From Chryseolinea serpens (lineage in GTDB: Bacteria > Bacteroidota > Bacteroidia > Cytophagales > Cyclobacteriaceae), in assembly GCF_900129725.1 (NCBI RefSeq), contig NZ_FQWQ01000004.1, positions 496,001-560,000 on the forward strand: a DNA stretch of 64,000 nucleotides, written 5' to 3'. Positions 22,505-31,135 of the stretch are shown in pieces (position 1 is the stretch's first letter; the number at the start of each line of letters is the position of its first letter). The position numbers and the translations under genes are program-made. A model generated the notes under the pieces. The model was given only the letters and a program-made list of their open reading frames with translations. It made no database searches and was not told the origin of the DNA.

Positions 22505-25015
22505 GTGGAACTCTTTGAACAACCCGGCACGGAATCACGCATCACGCTCTTCGCGGAGTTGATGTTGCCTATTCCTGTGCCTAAGCTGTTCACTTACCGC
22601 GTGCCCCTTCCCCTGAATGACAAGATCATGGTGGGGCAACGCGCGATTGTTCCTTTTGGTGATCGCAAGATACTCACCGGTGTGGTGGTGTCGGTCACCG
22701 ATCAGCCACCGAAACAATACGAAGCGAAATACATTCTTGAACTGCTCGACGACTTCCCGTCCGTCACCGAGTTGCAGTTCAAGCTCTTTCAGTGGATGGC
22801 CGACTACTATCTCTGCACGACCGGCGAGGTGATGAACGCGGCGCTTCCCAGTGGGCTGAAGCTCTCCAGCGAGTCGATGGTGCAACTGAATCCGGCTTTC
22901 AACCTGGAGGAGTCGGATTTTGATTTTTCGGAGAAGGAGCGGATGTTGTTGAAGCGGTTGGTGGGAGAGTCGATGGAGTATTCGGCCATCAGCAAGTTCC
23001 TTGGCGTGAAGACGGTCTACAGTTTGCTGAAGTCGTTAGTGGGAAAGGGTGCCATTATTTTGTATGAAGAAGTAAAGGAAAAATATAAACCCCGGACGGA
23101 GCGGCGCATCCGGTTAACGGATGTCTATGCGGTAGCGTCGGCGTTGGAGGGTTTGTTCGAAACGATCGGTACGAAGCCAAAGCAGGAAGCCATTGTGCTG
23201 AAATATCTGCAGGATGTGCCGGTGCTGAGTCATGCCGAAGCAAATAAACATGGCCTGGCGCATAAGCAGTTGATGAGCGACGATACGTTGTCGGAGTCTT
23301 CGTTGCGCACGCTGATCAAGAACGGCGTGTTCGAAGAGTTTGAGGTAGTGGTGTCGCGCTTTGAAGAGGAGCCGCTGCCGGACCAGCACATCATCCAGCT
23401 GAGCGAAGAACAGCACCAGGCACAACAGGCGATCCTGGCCAGTTTCAAAGAGCATAGCGCCACCTTGCTGCAGGGTGTGACGGGCAGCGGCAAGACGGAG
23501 ATCTATATCAACCTGATCAAGCAGGCCATCGAAGGCGGCTCGCAGGTTCTTTATTTGCTCCCGGAAATTGCGTTGACCACGCAGATCGTGCAGCGGCTGC
23601 GAAAGATCTTTGGCACGACCATGGGCGTGTACCACTCCAAGTTCAGCGACAACGAGCGCGTGGAAGTCTGGAACGGCATCCTCAACGGGCGTTTCAAATT
23701 TGTGGTGGGTGTTCGCTCCGCCATCTTCCTTCCGTTCGACAACCTGGGCCTGATCATTGTGGACGAAGAACACGACGCTTCCTACAAACAACAGGAACCC
23801 GCCCCGCGCTACCACGCCCGTGATGTGGCGGTGGTGATGGCGCAGCTGCACCACGCCAAAGTGCTGCTGGGGTCGGCTACCCCGGCCGTGGAAACGTATT
23901 ACCAGGCGCTGCAAGGCAAATATGGTTTTGTGAAACTGGACAAACGCTTTGGAGAAGCCCGCCTGCCCACACTCGTGTTGGCCGACATGGGCCGCGAGCG
24001 GAAACAGAAAACTGTAAAGGGGGAGTTCTCCGGATTGTTGTTGAAGAGCATCGGTGACGCGCTCTCGAAAAAGGAACAGGTCATCGTGTTTCAAAATCGC
24101 CGAGGCTATTCGCCGATGGTGAATTGTGAGGACTGTGGTTGGGTACCCAAGTGCGTGAATTGCGCGGTGAGTCTTACCTATCATCAATATCGTCACGCGT
24201 TGGTGTGTCATTATTGTGGCTATCGCGAAGCCTTGCCGCAGAACTGTCCCACGTGTTCGTCGACTCGATTGAAGACGGTGGGGTATGGTACGGAGAAATT
24301 AGAGGAGGAGCTCATGCTTCATTTCCCTGACGCCCGCATTCAGCGTATGGACCTGGATACTACCCGATCTAAATCAGGCTACGAATCCATTCTCGATCAT
24401 TTTGAAAGAGGAGAAACCGATATCCTCGTCGGCACCCAAATGGTGACGAAGGGACTCGACTTTGATCACGTGAGTTTGGTGGGGATCTTCAACGCGGATC
24501 GCATGATCCACTTTCCTGACTTTAGAAGTTATGAACGCGCCTATCAACTCATCACGCAGGTGAGTGGCCGTGCAGGCAGGCGGGAGGTGCCAGGTACGGT
24601 GGTGATACAGACCAGTAGTCCCGATCACCCGTTGTTGGTGACGATCTTGAATCATAGCATGGAGAAGTTTTATGGCGACCAGTTGGAAGATCGTCGCCAG
24701 CACAGCTATCCGCCGTTTAGCCGGTTGATTGATGTTACGATCAAGCACGTGGATAAGAAAGTATGCCGGGAGGGAGCGGATGCGTTGTTTAAGTTGTTTC
24801 GGAGTGCTATGCCGGGAACGAAGTTGTTGGGGCCGGGTGAGCCGATGGTTTCGAAAATAAGGAATCAGTTTTTGATGAGTATTTTGGTGAAGATCCCGCG
24901 GGGCAGCAGTGAGTTGGGGGCGTTGAAGCAGGCGTTGATGCAATGTATACAGCAGTTGTTGAAGGAGAAAGAGCATCGGAATACGAGGGTGATTGTGGAT
25001 GTGGATCCGGTGTGA
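22505..25015 (+). CDS. priA: Primosomal protein N' (replication restart helicase PriA)
   Basis: This 836-aa protein has an N-terminal DNA-binding domain, then a superfamily 2 helicase with Walker A GVTGSGKTE (about 323-331), DEEHD box (about 419), and an eight-cysteine zinc region between the helicase lobes (from CEDCGWVPKCVNC at about 541 to NCPTCSS), then motif VI with QVSGRAGR. PriA reloads the replisome at stalled forks. The start is a GTG at 22505, with no nearby ATG matching the conserved N-terminus. It is monocistronic between a repeat and an accessory gene. Confidence 0.97.
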   Translation: MELFEQPGTESRITLFAELMLPIPVPKLFTYRVPLPLNDKIMVGQRAIVPFGDRKILTGVVVSVTDQPPKQYEAKYILELLDDFPSVTELQFKLFQWMADYYLCTTGEVMNAALPSGLKLSSESMVQLNPAFNLEESDFDFSEKERMLLKRLVGESMEYSAISKFLGVKTVYSLLKSLVGKGAIILYEEVKEKYKPRTERRIRLTDVYAVASALEGLFETIGTKPKQEAIVLKYLQDVPVLSHAEANKHGLAHKQLMSDDTLSESSLRTLIKNGVFEEFEVVVSRFEEEPLPDQHIIQLSEEQHQAQQAILASFKEHSATLLQGVTGSGKTEIYINLIKQAIEGGSQVLYLLPEIALTTQIVQRLRKIFGTTMGVYHSKFSDNERVEVWNGILNGRFKFVVGVRSAIFLPFDNLGLIIVDEEHDASYKQQEPAPRYHARDVAVVMAQLHHAKVLLGSATPAVETYYQALQGKYGFVKLDKRFGEARLPTLVLADMGRERKQKTVKGEFSGLLLKSIGDALSKKEQVIVFQNRRGYSPMVNCEDCGWVPKCVNCAVSLTYHQYRHALVCHYCGYREALPQNCPTCSSTRLKTVGYGTEKLEEELMLHFPDARIQRMDLDTTRSKSGYESILDHFERGETDILVGTQMVTKGLDFDHVSLVGIFNADRMIHFPDFRSYERAYQLITQVSGRAGRREVPGTVVIQTSSPDHPLLVTILNHSMEKFYGDQLEDRRQHSYPPFSRLIDVTIKHVDKKVCREGADALFKLFRSAMPGTKLLGPGEPMVSKIRNQFLMSILVKIPRGSSELGALKQALMQCIQQLLKEKEHRNTRVIVDVDPV

Positions 25016-25121
25016 GAGGTTATTTCCTGACTGCAAAATTTTTTCAGTGGTCTATGTTATTCTTGTGATAGGTGGGATTTACCCAGCCCATAAGGATGCC
25101 GTTGGTTTAAATTTATAGCCC

Positions 25122-25570
25122 ATGGATTTGCCACATTATTCATTCGTGGTAAGCGACAATCACTTGGCCTACTCATTTTATAGCCTGGGTCCACGCGGTG
25201 TGATCCATAAAGTTATCCGATACACGCGTCTGGAGACAGATCGTCATGTTGTATTTAATCTGTCATTAGGCGACGTTGATTCGGAAACAAGGCAAATCAG
25301 AGAAGATAAGGCATCTGGGAATGCCGACAAGGACAGAATTTTTAAAACTGTTGTCAAAACCACAGCCTTGGTTTGTGAAGAATATCCAGGCGCCTATATT
25401 CAAATTCGTGGGAACTCCCAATCACGAATAGATTGTATCAGATTGCTATTTCGAAATATCAAGAGCAAATTCGGTTGCAATATGATGTTTATGGATTAGT
25501 GGGAATAGAGTGGGAGGTGTTTCGTGAGAACCAGAGATACGAGGGCTTTTTGTTGCATTCCAGAAAATGA
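25122..25570 (+). pseudogene. DUF6934-like protein, apparent frameshift
   Basis: From the ATG at 25122 the product reads YSFVVSDNHLAYSFYSLGPRG, then VFNLSLGDVD and NADKDRIFKTVVKTTA, the pattern of the Bacteroidota DUF6934 family, but this frame ends at 25499. The neighbouring frame from about 25428 gives RLYQIAISKYQEQIRLQYDV and then EWEVFRENQRYEGFLL to a stop at 25568-25570, which is the normal family C-terminus. One missing base near 25428-25430 explains it. DUF6934 proteins are frequently paired with a small second gene, and a 59-aa gene follows. Function unknown; toxin-like behaviour is only suspected. Confidence 0.6.
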
Positions 25571-25599
25571 TTTAACTTTATTTAGTAGATTCGTTAGAT

Positions 25600-25779
25600 A
25601 TGGGCACCGTCAAATCAGGAAAGAATCGGGAAAGAAGCATCAAGAATGAGATCGTTCCTGACTGGGTTTGGAATATTGAAAACGACCCTCATGCCATCGA
25701 AAAGGCTAAAATAGCCCAAAAGCATCTGGATACTTTTGGGCTTCCAAAAGATGATAGCACGGATCGTGGCAAGCATTGA
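25600..25779 (+). CDS. Small 59-aa protein downstream of the DUF6934-like gene
   Basis: This short reading frame (MGTVKSGKNRERSIKNEIVP, then DWVWNIENDPHAIEKA) starts 30 bases after the restored DUF6934 stop. Its composition, clear ATG and convincing helical heptads suggest a real gene. It could be the antitoxin-like partner of the DUF6934 protein. No family recognised. Confidence 0.5.
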   Translation: MGTVKSGKNRERSIKNEIVPDWVWNIENDPHAIEKAKIAQKHLDTFGLPKDDSTDRGKH

Positions 25780-25855
25780 TCCCACGCGTGCTGAAATCCT
25801 TTTTCAGACAACACATCAGTATCTTAGGCTTAAATGATTTTTGTTAAGGAGATTA

Positions 25856-26362
25856 ATGGCTATCAACGCACAAAGGACTATGAGGAATCTTGAATCAGTT
25901 TTTTTATACCTGGGACTTCTTGTCGTCTGTTTGTCCTGCAACGATGACCACTCCTGCTCTGACGGTGCGCAGGATCAATTCAATTATAACTCGACCACGG
26001 GCAAGTGCCAGAGTTGTGACGGAAAAGTTGGTTATAATGTATTTGATCTCGATCGTGTCCAGCAAACCCGGAACGCAGAATGTATGGATCTGAGCAAGAA
26101 AGTGCTGATAACGTTGCTGAAGGGTAGGTCAGAGCAGAGTCTGGGTTATGATTCTTTGTATGACTTCAATTTTCGCGGGGCCAGGTTTGATAGCGCCGAG
26201 TTGTATTTCAATTTTATTAGAAAATCTGATTTTAGTGGTGCCGATTTGAGATTGCTTCAGTATGGCTATGCCGCGATCGATGGTAAGATAGATCAACATA
26301 CACTGCTCCCTGAACAGGGAAATTGCAACGACGATCTGAATACAATTCTGTGTAGCCGATAA
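25856..26362 (+). CDS. Lipoprotein with pentapeptide-like repeats
   Basis: The ATG at 25856 is chosen because AAGGAG lies 4-9 bases upstream, a rare clear Shine-Dalgarno in this window. The 168-aa product has a signal peptide ending in the lipobox VVCLSC, so it is a lipoprotein, with several cysteines in the N-terminal half (CSDG, CQSC). Residues around 110-140 contain pentapeptide-like A/F-x-x-S/G-A units (FNFRGARFDSAELYF, DFSGADLRL). Function unknown. Confidence 0.65.
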   Translation: MAINAQRTMRNLESVFLYLGLLVVCLSCNDDHSCSDGAQDQFNYNSTTGKCQSCDGKVGYNVFDLDRVQQTRNAECMDLSKKVLITLLKGRSEQSLGYDSLYDFNFRGARFDSAELYFNFIRKSDFSGADLRLLQYGYAAIDGKIDQHTLLPEQGNCNDDLNTILCSR

Positions 26363-26414
26363 AGCAACATGCCGAATTTAGCTCGCCTGGCAGACGGGGG
26401 AGATTCCAGTAAAT

Positions 26415-26548
26415 CGCGCTCAATTGATGTAAATCGGGTGAATCCAAGCCTCATGTTGAAACGAATGCTCAAGGCCAACGATTCGGTGGAATTTGATGTG
26501 TTCATACCACGAATTCCACCGAATCGAACCCTTGCACGATTGAGCGCG
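26415..26548. repeat. 134-bp element with nested inverted repeats
   Basis: Outer arms CGCGCTCAAT (26415-26424) and ATTGAGCGCG (26539-26548) are perfect inverted repeats. Inside, CGATTCGGTGGAATT (26479-26493) pairs perfectly with 26512-26526. No protein is encoded. It resembles a miniature inverted-repeat element or a structured RNA; its ends and target duplication are not evident. Confidence 0.6.
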
Positions 26549-26579
26549 TAACCTCCCGTCTTCCTTTTAGAAACGGTTG

Positions 26580-27638
26580 TTAGCGATTTGATTTAAGTTT
26601 TTGAATTTCTTGCTTCTGCAATTCCATCTCCGTCATCATCTTTTTCATTTCCTCTTGCTGTTGGATGACGTATAGCGTAAGTTCTTCGACTTTCTTCAAC
26701 AAGGTCATATTCATGTCGCCGACATTGATGCCATCTTTTTCCATTTCCGTTGCGGACGGAACTTCAGGTAAATGCTTGTTCTTTGCTAAAAAAAGGCTCA
26801 GCTCGGAAAGCGGCAAGAGTTTGTAGTCCTTCTCGAAAACATAGTCGGGACCAGGAACGGACATGTCCACTCTTACCTCTTTGGCATGAATGTCACCTTT
26901 TACGGTGAGGTACGCATCGGGATTGGCAGTGTTGATGCCCACGTAGCCGGAACCTTTCACAATGAATGCAGTGGAATTTCCGCCGATGTCGCGTATTCTG
27001 AAATAGTGGCTGGCGAATGCGTTGGCAGTGTTTCCAAAACTCTGTACGTCAAGGTTCATTCCGTTTACTACACTCGACGATCCGGGAACGAATACGTGCA
27101 GCGTTGCCGTGGGGGCAACACCTAAACCCAGCTTCCCATCCTTCTGCAGGCGCATGAGTTCGTTGTTGTTGGTCGAGTAGTCAATGGTCGCATTATTGAT
27201 GGAGAGCCAACGGAACACGGAGGCGACATTGTCGGGACCTGTCAATCCGAAATTAACCGATGCATTCGATTCCATCACCAGGCCGCTTCGATAGTTCGAG
27301 ATCGCGGCAAAGGAGTACAGGTAGTTGCTATACGCATTGCCGGGATCTTCGATCCGGAATTTCCCGCCGCTAAGCGTGAGTTTCTCTGCGGGCGTTACGG
27401 TCCCTATTCCCAAATAACCGTTGTTCAACAACGTCATGCGGGGCGTGGAGTTCGATGTTTGAAATTGAATACCCCAGGCGGCCGTGCCGATGATCTTTTC
27501 ACCACCACCATAAAATTGAATGCCTCTATCGGCGGTATTGAACAACAAATTGTCGTTTACCCAACTCTGCGCGAATGAATTTACCGCGACAACGGAACAT
27601 AGAATGGCGATGATCAAAATTGTTTTAGTGTTATGCAT
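26580..27638 (-). CDS. Secreted tail-fibre-like repeat protein
   Basis: Starting at the ATG at 27638 (MHNTKTILIIAILC) the 352-aa product has a signal peptide ending SFAQ, a beta-rich body with repeated GxLGIGTVTPAEKL, KLGLGVAPTATLHV and GYVGINTANPDAYL units, and a C-terminal part (KDYKLLPLSELSLFLAKNKH) ending in a coiled coil. This matches the Bacteroidota proteins that resemble phage tail fibres and are found at the cell surface. The role is probably adhesion or surface display; no enzyme motif is present. Confidence 0.8.
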   Translation of the reverse strand: MHNTKTILIIAILCSVVAVNSFAQSWVNDNLLFNTADRGIQFYGGGEKIIGTAAWGIQFQTSNSTPRMTLLNNGYLGIGTVTPAEKLTLSGGKFRIEDPGNAYSNYLYSFAAISNYRSGLVMESNASVNFGLTGPDNVASVFRWLSINNATIDYSTNNNELMRLQKDGKLGLGVAPTATLHVFVPGSSSVVNGMNLDVQSFGNTANAFASHYFRIRDIGGNSTAFIVKGSGYVGINTANPDAYLTVKGDIHAKEVRVDMSVPGPDYVFEKDYKLLPLSELSLFLAKNKHLPEVPSATEMEKDGINVGDMNMTLLKKVEELTLYVIQQQEEMKKMMTEMELQKQEIQKLKSNR

Positions 27639-27866
27639 ATGTGACTTTATTGGTTTAACGTGGTCTGGGGGGGAATCCGGATATAGAAACATGCCGAACA
27701 TGAGCAGTGTTTGATTATAAATTTCAGCTAACGAAAAGACAGCAATGTCTTCATCTTTGTTTAAAGAATATCTCAAAAATTGCGCACAATATTTTGAATG
27801 ACCATCAACGACAATTTCTTAGGACAATAATCGAAAAAGACCGGGACAAATACAACGGTCGGGGTA

Positions 27867-29180
27867 CTAATTCTTTACCGGTATCCCGGCTTTATAGACA
27901 ACGCTGCTTAACAGACCACCGTTTTCATCAAACGTCTTCCACTCCTTATACTTCTTATCCGAAATATATTCCCCCTGCTCCTTCACCTTCCCATTGCTGT
28001 GATAAGCCACAAAGGGTCCATGACGCCGGTTGTTCTTATACTCCGTAGTGGATTCTACCGTACCCGTTTCATAATACGTCTTCACCGGCCCCGCCAGCAA
28101 GTTCACTTTGAAAGTCTCCTCTTTCTGAATTTTTCCGGAAGGATAATAACTGTATCGGATCCCGCTAAGCTTCCCCGCCTCAAACGTCTCTTTCAACTTC
28201 ACAGGCTTGCCACCGGGATAGTAGTAAACACTAGTCCCTGCTAGCACGCCATTTTTTAATTTCTTCTCCGACAGGATAGCTCCATTTTCATCATACTCTT
28301 CAACGGAAGCATCCACACCGCTGGAAGATGCCTGCTCCTTGATCTTGATCTTTCCGGAAGGGTAGTAGTCATAATTGGTGCCCACCTTCTTGCCGTCCTT
28401 GTATTGGTATTTGTGTTGCACCGTGCCGTCGGCGAAGTAGCCGATGTTATTGCCGTGAAGTTTGGCGTTGAGGAAATTGCCGTCCAGCAAGAGATGCCCT
28501 TGGTCGTCGTAGCTTTTGAATTGGCCATTCTTGGTGCCGTTCGCCATGGTGGAGACGGTTTGCAGTTGACCGTTAGTGTAATAGGTTTTATAGAAGCCCG
28601 TAAGGATACCGTCTTTGTAGTTGGCTTCGGTTTCAATCTTGCCGTCGGGATAGAAGGAGCGGGCAATGCCGTTGGGTTTGCCTTTTTCGTATTGCTGCTC
28701 CTTTTTTACTTTGTGGTTCGGATAATATTCGCGCACCATTCCCTCGGGTTTGCCTTTTACGAAGAAGGTCTCGCGCTTCACCGTGCCGTTGTCGAAATAG
28801 AGTTGGATGCTGTCGGTGAGGATATCGTTTTGGTAGTAGGCTTTTTGGAACGGTTTGCCATCCTCATCATAGATCTGTACCACGCCGTGACGCAGCCCGT
28901 TCACGAAGGTGATCTTGCGGGCAACCTTGCCATTGTCGTGGTATTCGGTGAAGAGTCCGTCTTTGTCCCCGTCGTCGTTGAAGGTGCCGTCCACCATGAT
29001 GTTGCCGTTCTCGTAGTAGCGTTGATAGTGGCCGACGTATTTTTCGGGGTCGTCTTTCGATACGAAGTAAACCTCCTGCACGTGTTGTTTGGGGGCGTCG
29101 TAGTAGGTGCGCACTTCTTTTTGTGCACGCGCAGTGACGCAGGCAGCGAGAAGGAATAAAATAGCGATCAGATGCTTCAC
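27867..29180 (-). CDS. Secreted MORN_2-repeat (YwqK-like) protein
   Basis: This 437-aa protein has a signal peptide (HLIAILFLLAACVTARAQ) and about 15 MORN_2 repeats of the form YYENGNIMVDGTF or YYPSGKIKIKE. Bacteroidota genomes carry many such proteins, often labelled antitoxin YwqK by homology, but the label is not evidence of toxin neutralisation. The start appears to be GTG at 29180, 12 bases after a hairpin. The protein is probably periplasmic or surface-associated; its partner is unknown. Confidence 0.82.
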   Translation of the reverse strand: MKHLIAILFLLAACVTARAQKEVRTYYDAPKQHVQEVYFVSKDDPEKYVGHYQRYYENGNIMVDGTFNDDGDKDGLFTEYHDNGKVARKITFVNGLRHGVVQIYDEDGKPFQKAYYQNDILTDSIQLYFDNGTVKRETFFVKGKPEGMVREYYPNHKVKKEQQYEKGKPNGIARSFYPDGKIETEANYKDGILTGFYKTYYTNGQLQTVSTMANGTKNGQFKSYDDQGHLLLDGNFLNAKLHGNNIGYFADGTVQHKYQYKDGKKVGTNYDYYPSGKIKIKEQASSSGVDASVEEYDENGAILSEKKLKNGVLAGTSVYYYPGGKPVKLKETFEAGKLSGIRYSYYPSGKIQKEETFKVNLLAGPVKTYYETGTVESTTEYKNNRRHGPFVAYHSNGKVKEQGEYISDKKYKEWKTFDENGGLLSSVVYKAGIPVKN

Positions 29181-29192
29181 GTTATAAAAATA

Positions 29193-29221
29193 AATAGCCT
29201 TGCAGATAACGCAAGGCTATT
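29193..29221 (-). terminator. Intrinsic terminator after the thiolase gene
   Basis: AATAGCCTTGC and GCAAGGCTATT form a perfect 11-bp stem with a seven-base loop, followed on the minus strand by a T-rich tract. It lies 22 bases after the thiolase stop and only 12 bases before the start of the MORN_2 gene, so it could also act on the leader of that gene. Confidence 0.8.
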
Positions 29222-29243
29222 TTCGATGTTGTTCAGGAACGAC

Positions 29244-30422
29244 TCAAACATTTTCGATCACAATCGCCGAAGCGCCGCCACCACCGTTGCAGATGCCGGC
29301 AACGCCGATGCCCGCGTTGTTTTGCTTCAGCACGTTGATGAGCGTGGTCAGTATGCGCGACCCTGACGATCCCAGCGGGTGTCCCAGCGCGACGCCGCCG
29401 CCGTTCACGTTCACTTTGCCGATGTCGAGGCCCAGGTTCTGGCTGTTGGCAAGAGCCACGGCCGAGAAGGCTTCGTTGATCTCGTAGTAGCCTACGTCCT
29501 TTTTGTCCACACCGGCGTTCTTCATTGCTTTGGGGATGGCAATCGTCGGTGTTGTGGTGAACCACATGGGGTCTTGCGCAGCGTCGGCAAAGCCCAGGAT
29601 CTTGGCGATGGGTTTCAGGCCCAGGGCCTCCGCTTTCTCTTTGCTCACCAGCAGGAGGGACGATGCGCCGTCGTTCAGCGTGGAGGCGTTGGCGGCGGTC
29701 ACTGTGCCGTCTTTGGTGAAGGCGGGTTTCAGGCTGGGAATCTTGTCGAAGTTCACATTCTTGTATTCTTCGTCTTCGGCAAAGATCGTCTTGTTTCCTT
29801 TGCGATCAACGATCTCTACGGGCACGACTTCGTCTTTGAACTTGCCCGTACTCCACGCAGCAGCGGAACGTTTGTAGGAGTTGATCGCATAGTTATCCTG
29901 GTCTTGGCGCGAGATGTTCATTTCCTTCGCCGTATTGTCGGCGCAAACGCCCATGGCCACCTGGTTGTAGATGTCGGTGAGGCCGTCGTAAGTGAGGCCG
30001 TCCAGCAGTTCGCCGTTTCCGAATTTGTAGCCGGTGCGTGCCTTGGCGAGGTAGTAGGGGATGTTGCTCATGCTTTCCATGCCGCCTGTGAGTACCACGT
30101 CTTGTTGCCCCAGCATGATGGATTGTGCGCCCAGCATAACGGCCTTCATTCCTGATGCGCAGACTTTGTTCACCAGGGTGCAGGGAATCTCGAAACCCAG
30201 TCCGGCGCCGGCGGCCACTTGCGTAGCGGGTGCCTGGCCGAGGCCTGAGGCGATGACGTTGCCTACAAAAACTTCCTGAACCAGTTTGGGGTCGATGCCT
30301 GCTTTTGCTACCGCGGCTTTGAAGGCGATGGCGCCAAGTTGAACCGCGGTGAGGGAGCTGAGGCTGCCACCGAAGCTTCCGATGGGGGTGCGTACGGCGG
30401 AGACGATGTATACTTCTTTCAT
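29244..30422 (-). CDS. Acetyl-CoA C-acyltransferase (thiolase)
   Basis: This 392-aa protein has all thiolase signatures: active-site Cys88 in NKVCASGMKAV, NEAFSAV in the middle of the C-terminal domain, and GGGVALGHPLGSSGSRI holding the catalytic His, with the final Cys in GIGVAGICNGGGGAS. It either condenses two acetyl-CoA or cleaves 3-ketoacyl-CoA; sequence alone does not decide biosynthetic or degradative use. It is preceded by a dispersed repeat and followed by a terminator, so it is a single-gene unit. Confidence 0.96.
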   Translation of the reverse strand: MKEVYIVSAVRTPIGSFGGSLSSLTAVQLGAIAFKAAVAKAGIDPKLVQEVFVGNVIASGLGQAPATQVAAGAGLGFEIPCTLVNKVCASGMKAVMLGAQSIMLGQQDVVLTGGMESMSNIPYYLAKARTGYKFGNGELLDGLTYDGLTDIYNQVAMGVCADNTAKEMNISRQDQDNYAINSYKRSAAAWSTGKFKDEVVPVEIVDRKGNKTIFAEDEEYKNVNFDKIPSLKPAFTKDGTVTAANASTLNDGASSLLLVSKEKAEALGLKPIAKILGFADAAQDPMWFTTTPTIAIPKAMKNAGVDKKDVGYYEINEAFSAVALANSQNLGLDIGKVNVNGGGVALGHPLGSSGSRILTTLINVLKQNNAGIGVAGICNGGGGASAIVIENV

Positions 30423-30441
30423 GGGGCGTAGTTTTTCAAAA

Positions 30442-30482
30442 GTTTAAACCGCCCGCCTTCGCTGAAGCTTCGGCGGGCAAGC
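30442..30482. repeat. Dispersed REP-like palindrome, second copy
   Basis: 41 bases matching 22377-22417 with one difference. The GCCCGCC...GGCGGGC arms form a hairpin at the end of the Bat-like operon and may serve as its terminator. Confidence 0.8.
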
Positions 30483-30499
30483 AGAGAAGTGCAAAGGCC

Positions 30500-31135
30500 T
30501 TACCAGTCGGGTTTGCTTTTGTCTTTGGGCTTGGTGGCTTTGCGTTTGTTTTGTTGGAGGTATTGGACCTCCTGGTTCTTCATGGCTTCGAGGATCATCT
30601 TGGCTTTTTCTTCGCTGATCTTCATGTCGCGAAGTTTCTCGTCAAGTTGGGGTGACTTTTCAGGTTTGGTTTTGTTCTTGTCTTCGTTTTGTTGCTGCTC
30701 GTCCTGTTGATCCTTCTTTTCTTTGCCTTCCTTTTCTTTTTGTTCTTTTTCTTTCTGCTCTTTATCCTTCTGCTCCTGGTCTTTTTGGTCCTGGTCTTTC
30801 TGGTCCTTTTGATCTTTTTTCTGCTGGTCCTGTTCCTGCTTTTCCTTATCCTTTTTCTCCTGGTCCTGCTTGTCTTTGTTCTGCTGGTCTTTTTTCTGTT
30901 GCTGATCCTTTTTCTCCTGGTCTTTCTTTTCCTGGTTCAGCTTGTCGTAGAGGGCCTTCAGCTTCTCGTCGGAGGGATATTTTTTCAGGCCGGCGGTCAC
31001 GGAGGCCAGGGCTTCCGGGTTCTTTCCGTTCACATAGAGGTTGGCCGAGGTGTTGAAATACGTCTGGGCGCCCTGCGAAAAGCCGGTTATGGCCACGCAA
31101 ACGAGGAAAAATAGCGTACAGAGCGTTGTTTTCAT
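30500..31135 (-). CDS. Secreted Lys/Gln/Asp-rich protein of the Bat-like operon
   Basis: This 211-aa protein has a signal peptide (TTLCTLFFLVCVAITGFSQG), a short TPR-like part (about 25-65) and then about 85 residues made almost only of K, D, Q and E, followed by a conserved-looking C-terminal helix (LRDMKISEEKAKMILEAM). The ATG overlaps the stop of the BatC-like gene by 4 bp. It resembles the C-terminal half of some BatC proteins, so it may be a second periplasmic adaptor in the same complex. The charged tract is probably an extended or single-helix linker. Confidence 0.75.
   Translation of the reverse strand: MKTTLCTLFFLVCVAITGFSQGAQTYFNTSANLYVNGKNPEALASVTAGLKKYPSDEKLKALYDKLNQEKKDQEKKDQQQKKDQQNKDKQDQEKKDKEKQEQDQQKKDQKDQKDQDQKDQEQKDKEQKEKEQKEKEGKEKKDQQDEQQQNEDKNKTKPEKSPQLDEKLRDMKISEEKAKMILEAMKNQEVQYLQQNKRKATKPKDKSKPDW

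Noticed and set aside
23114-24211. 365-codon frame antisense to priA
   Set aside because: It lies wholly inside the conserved helicase domain of priA and has no recognisable features.
30652-31056. Leu/Phe/Val-rich plus-strand frames that look like membrane proteins
   Set aside because: They are antisense to the Lys/Gln/Asp-rich protein; AAG/CAG/GAC codons read backwards give Leu, Phe and Val.
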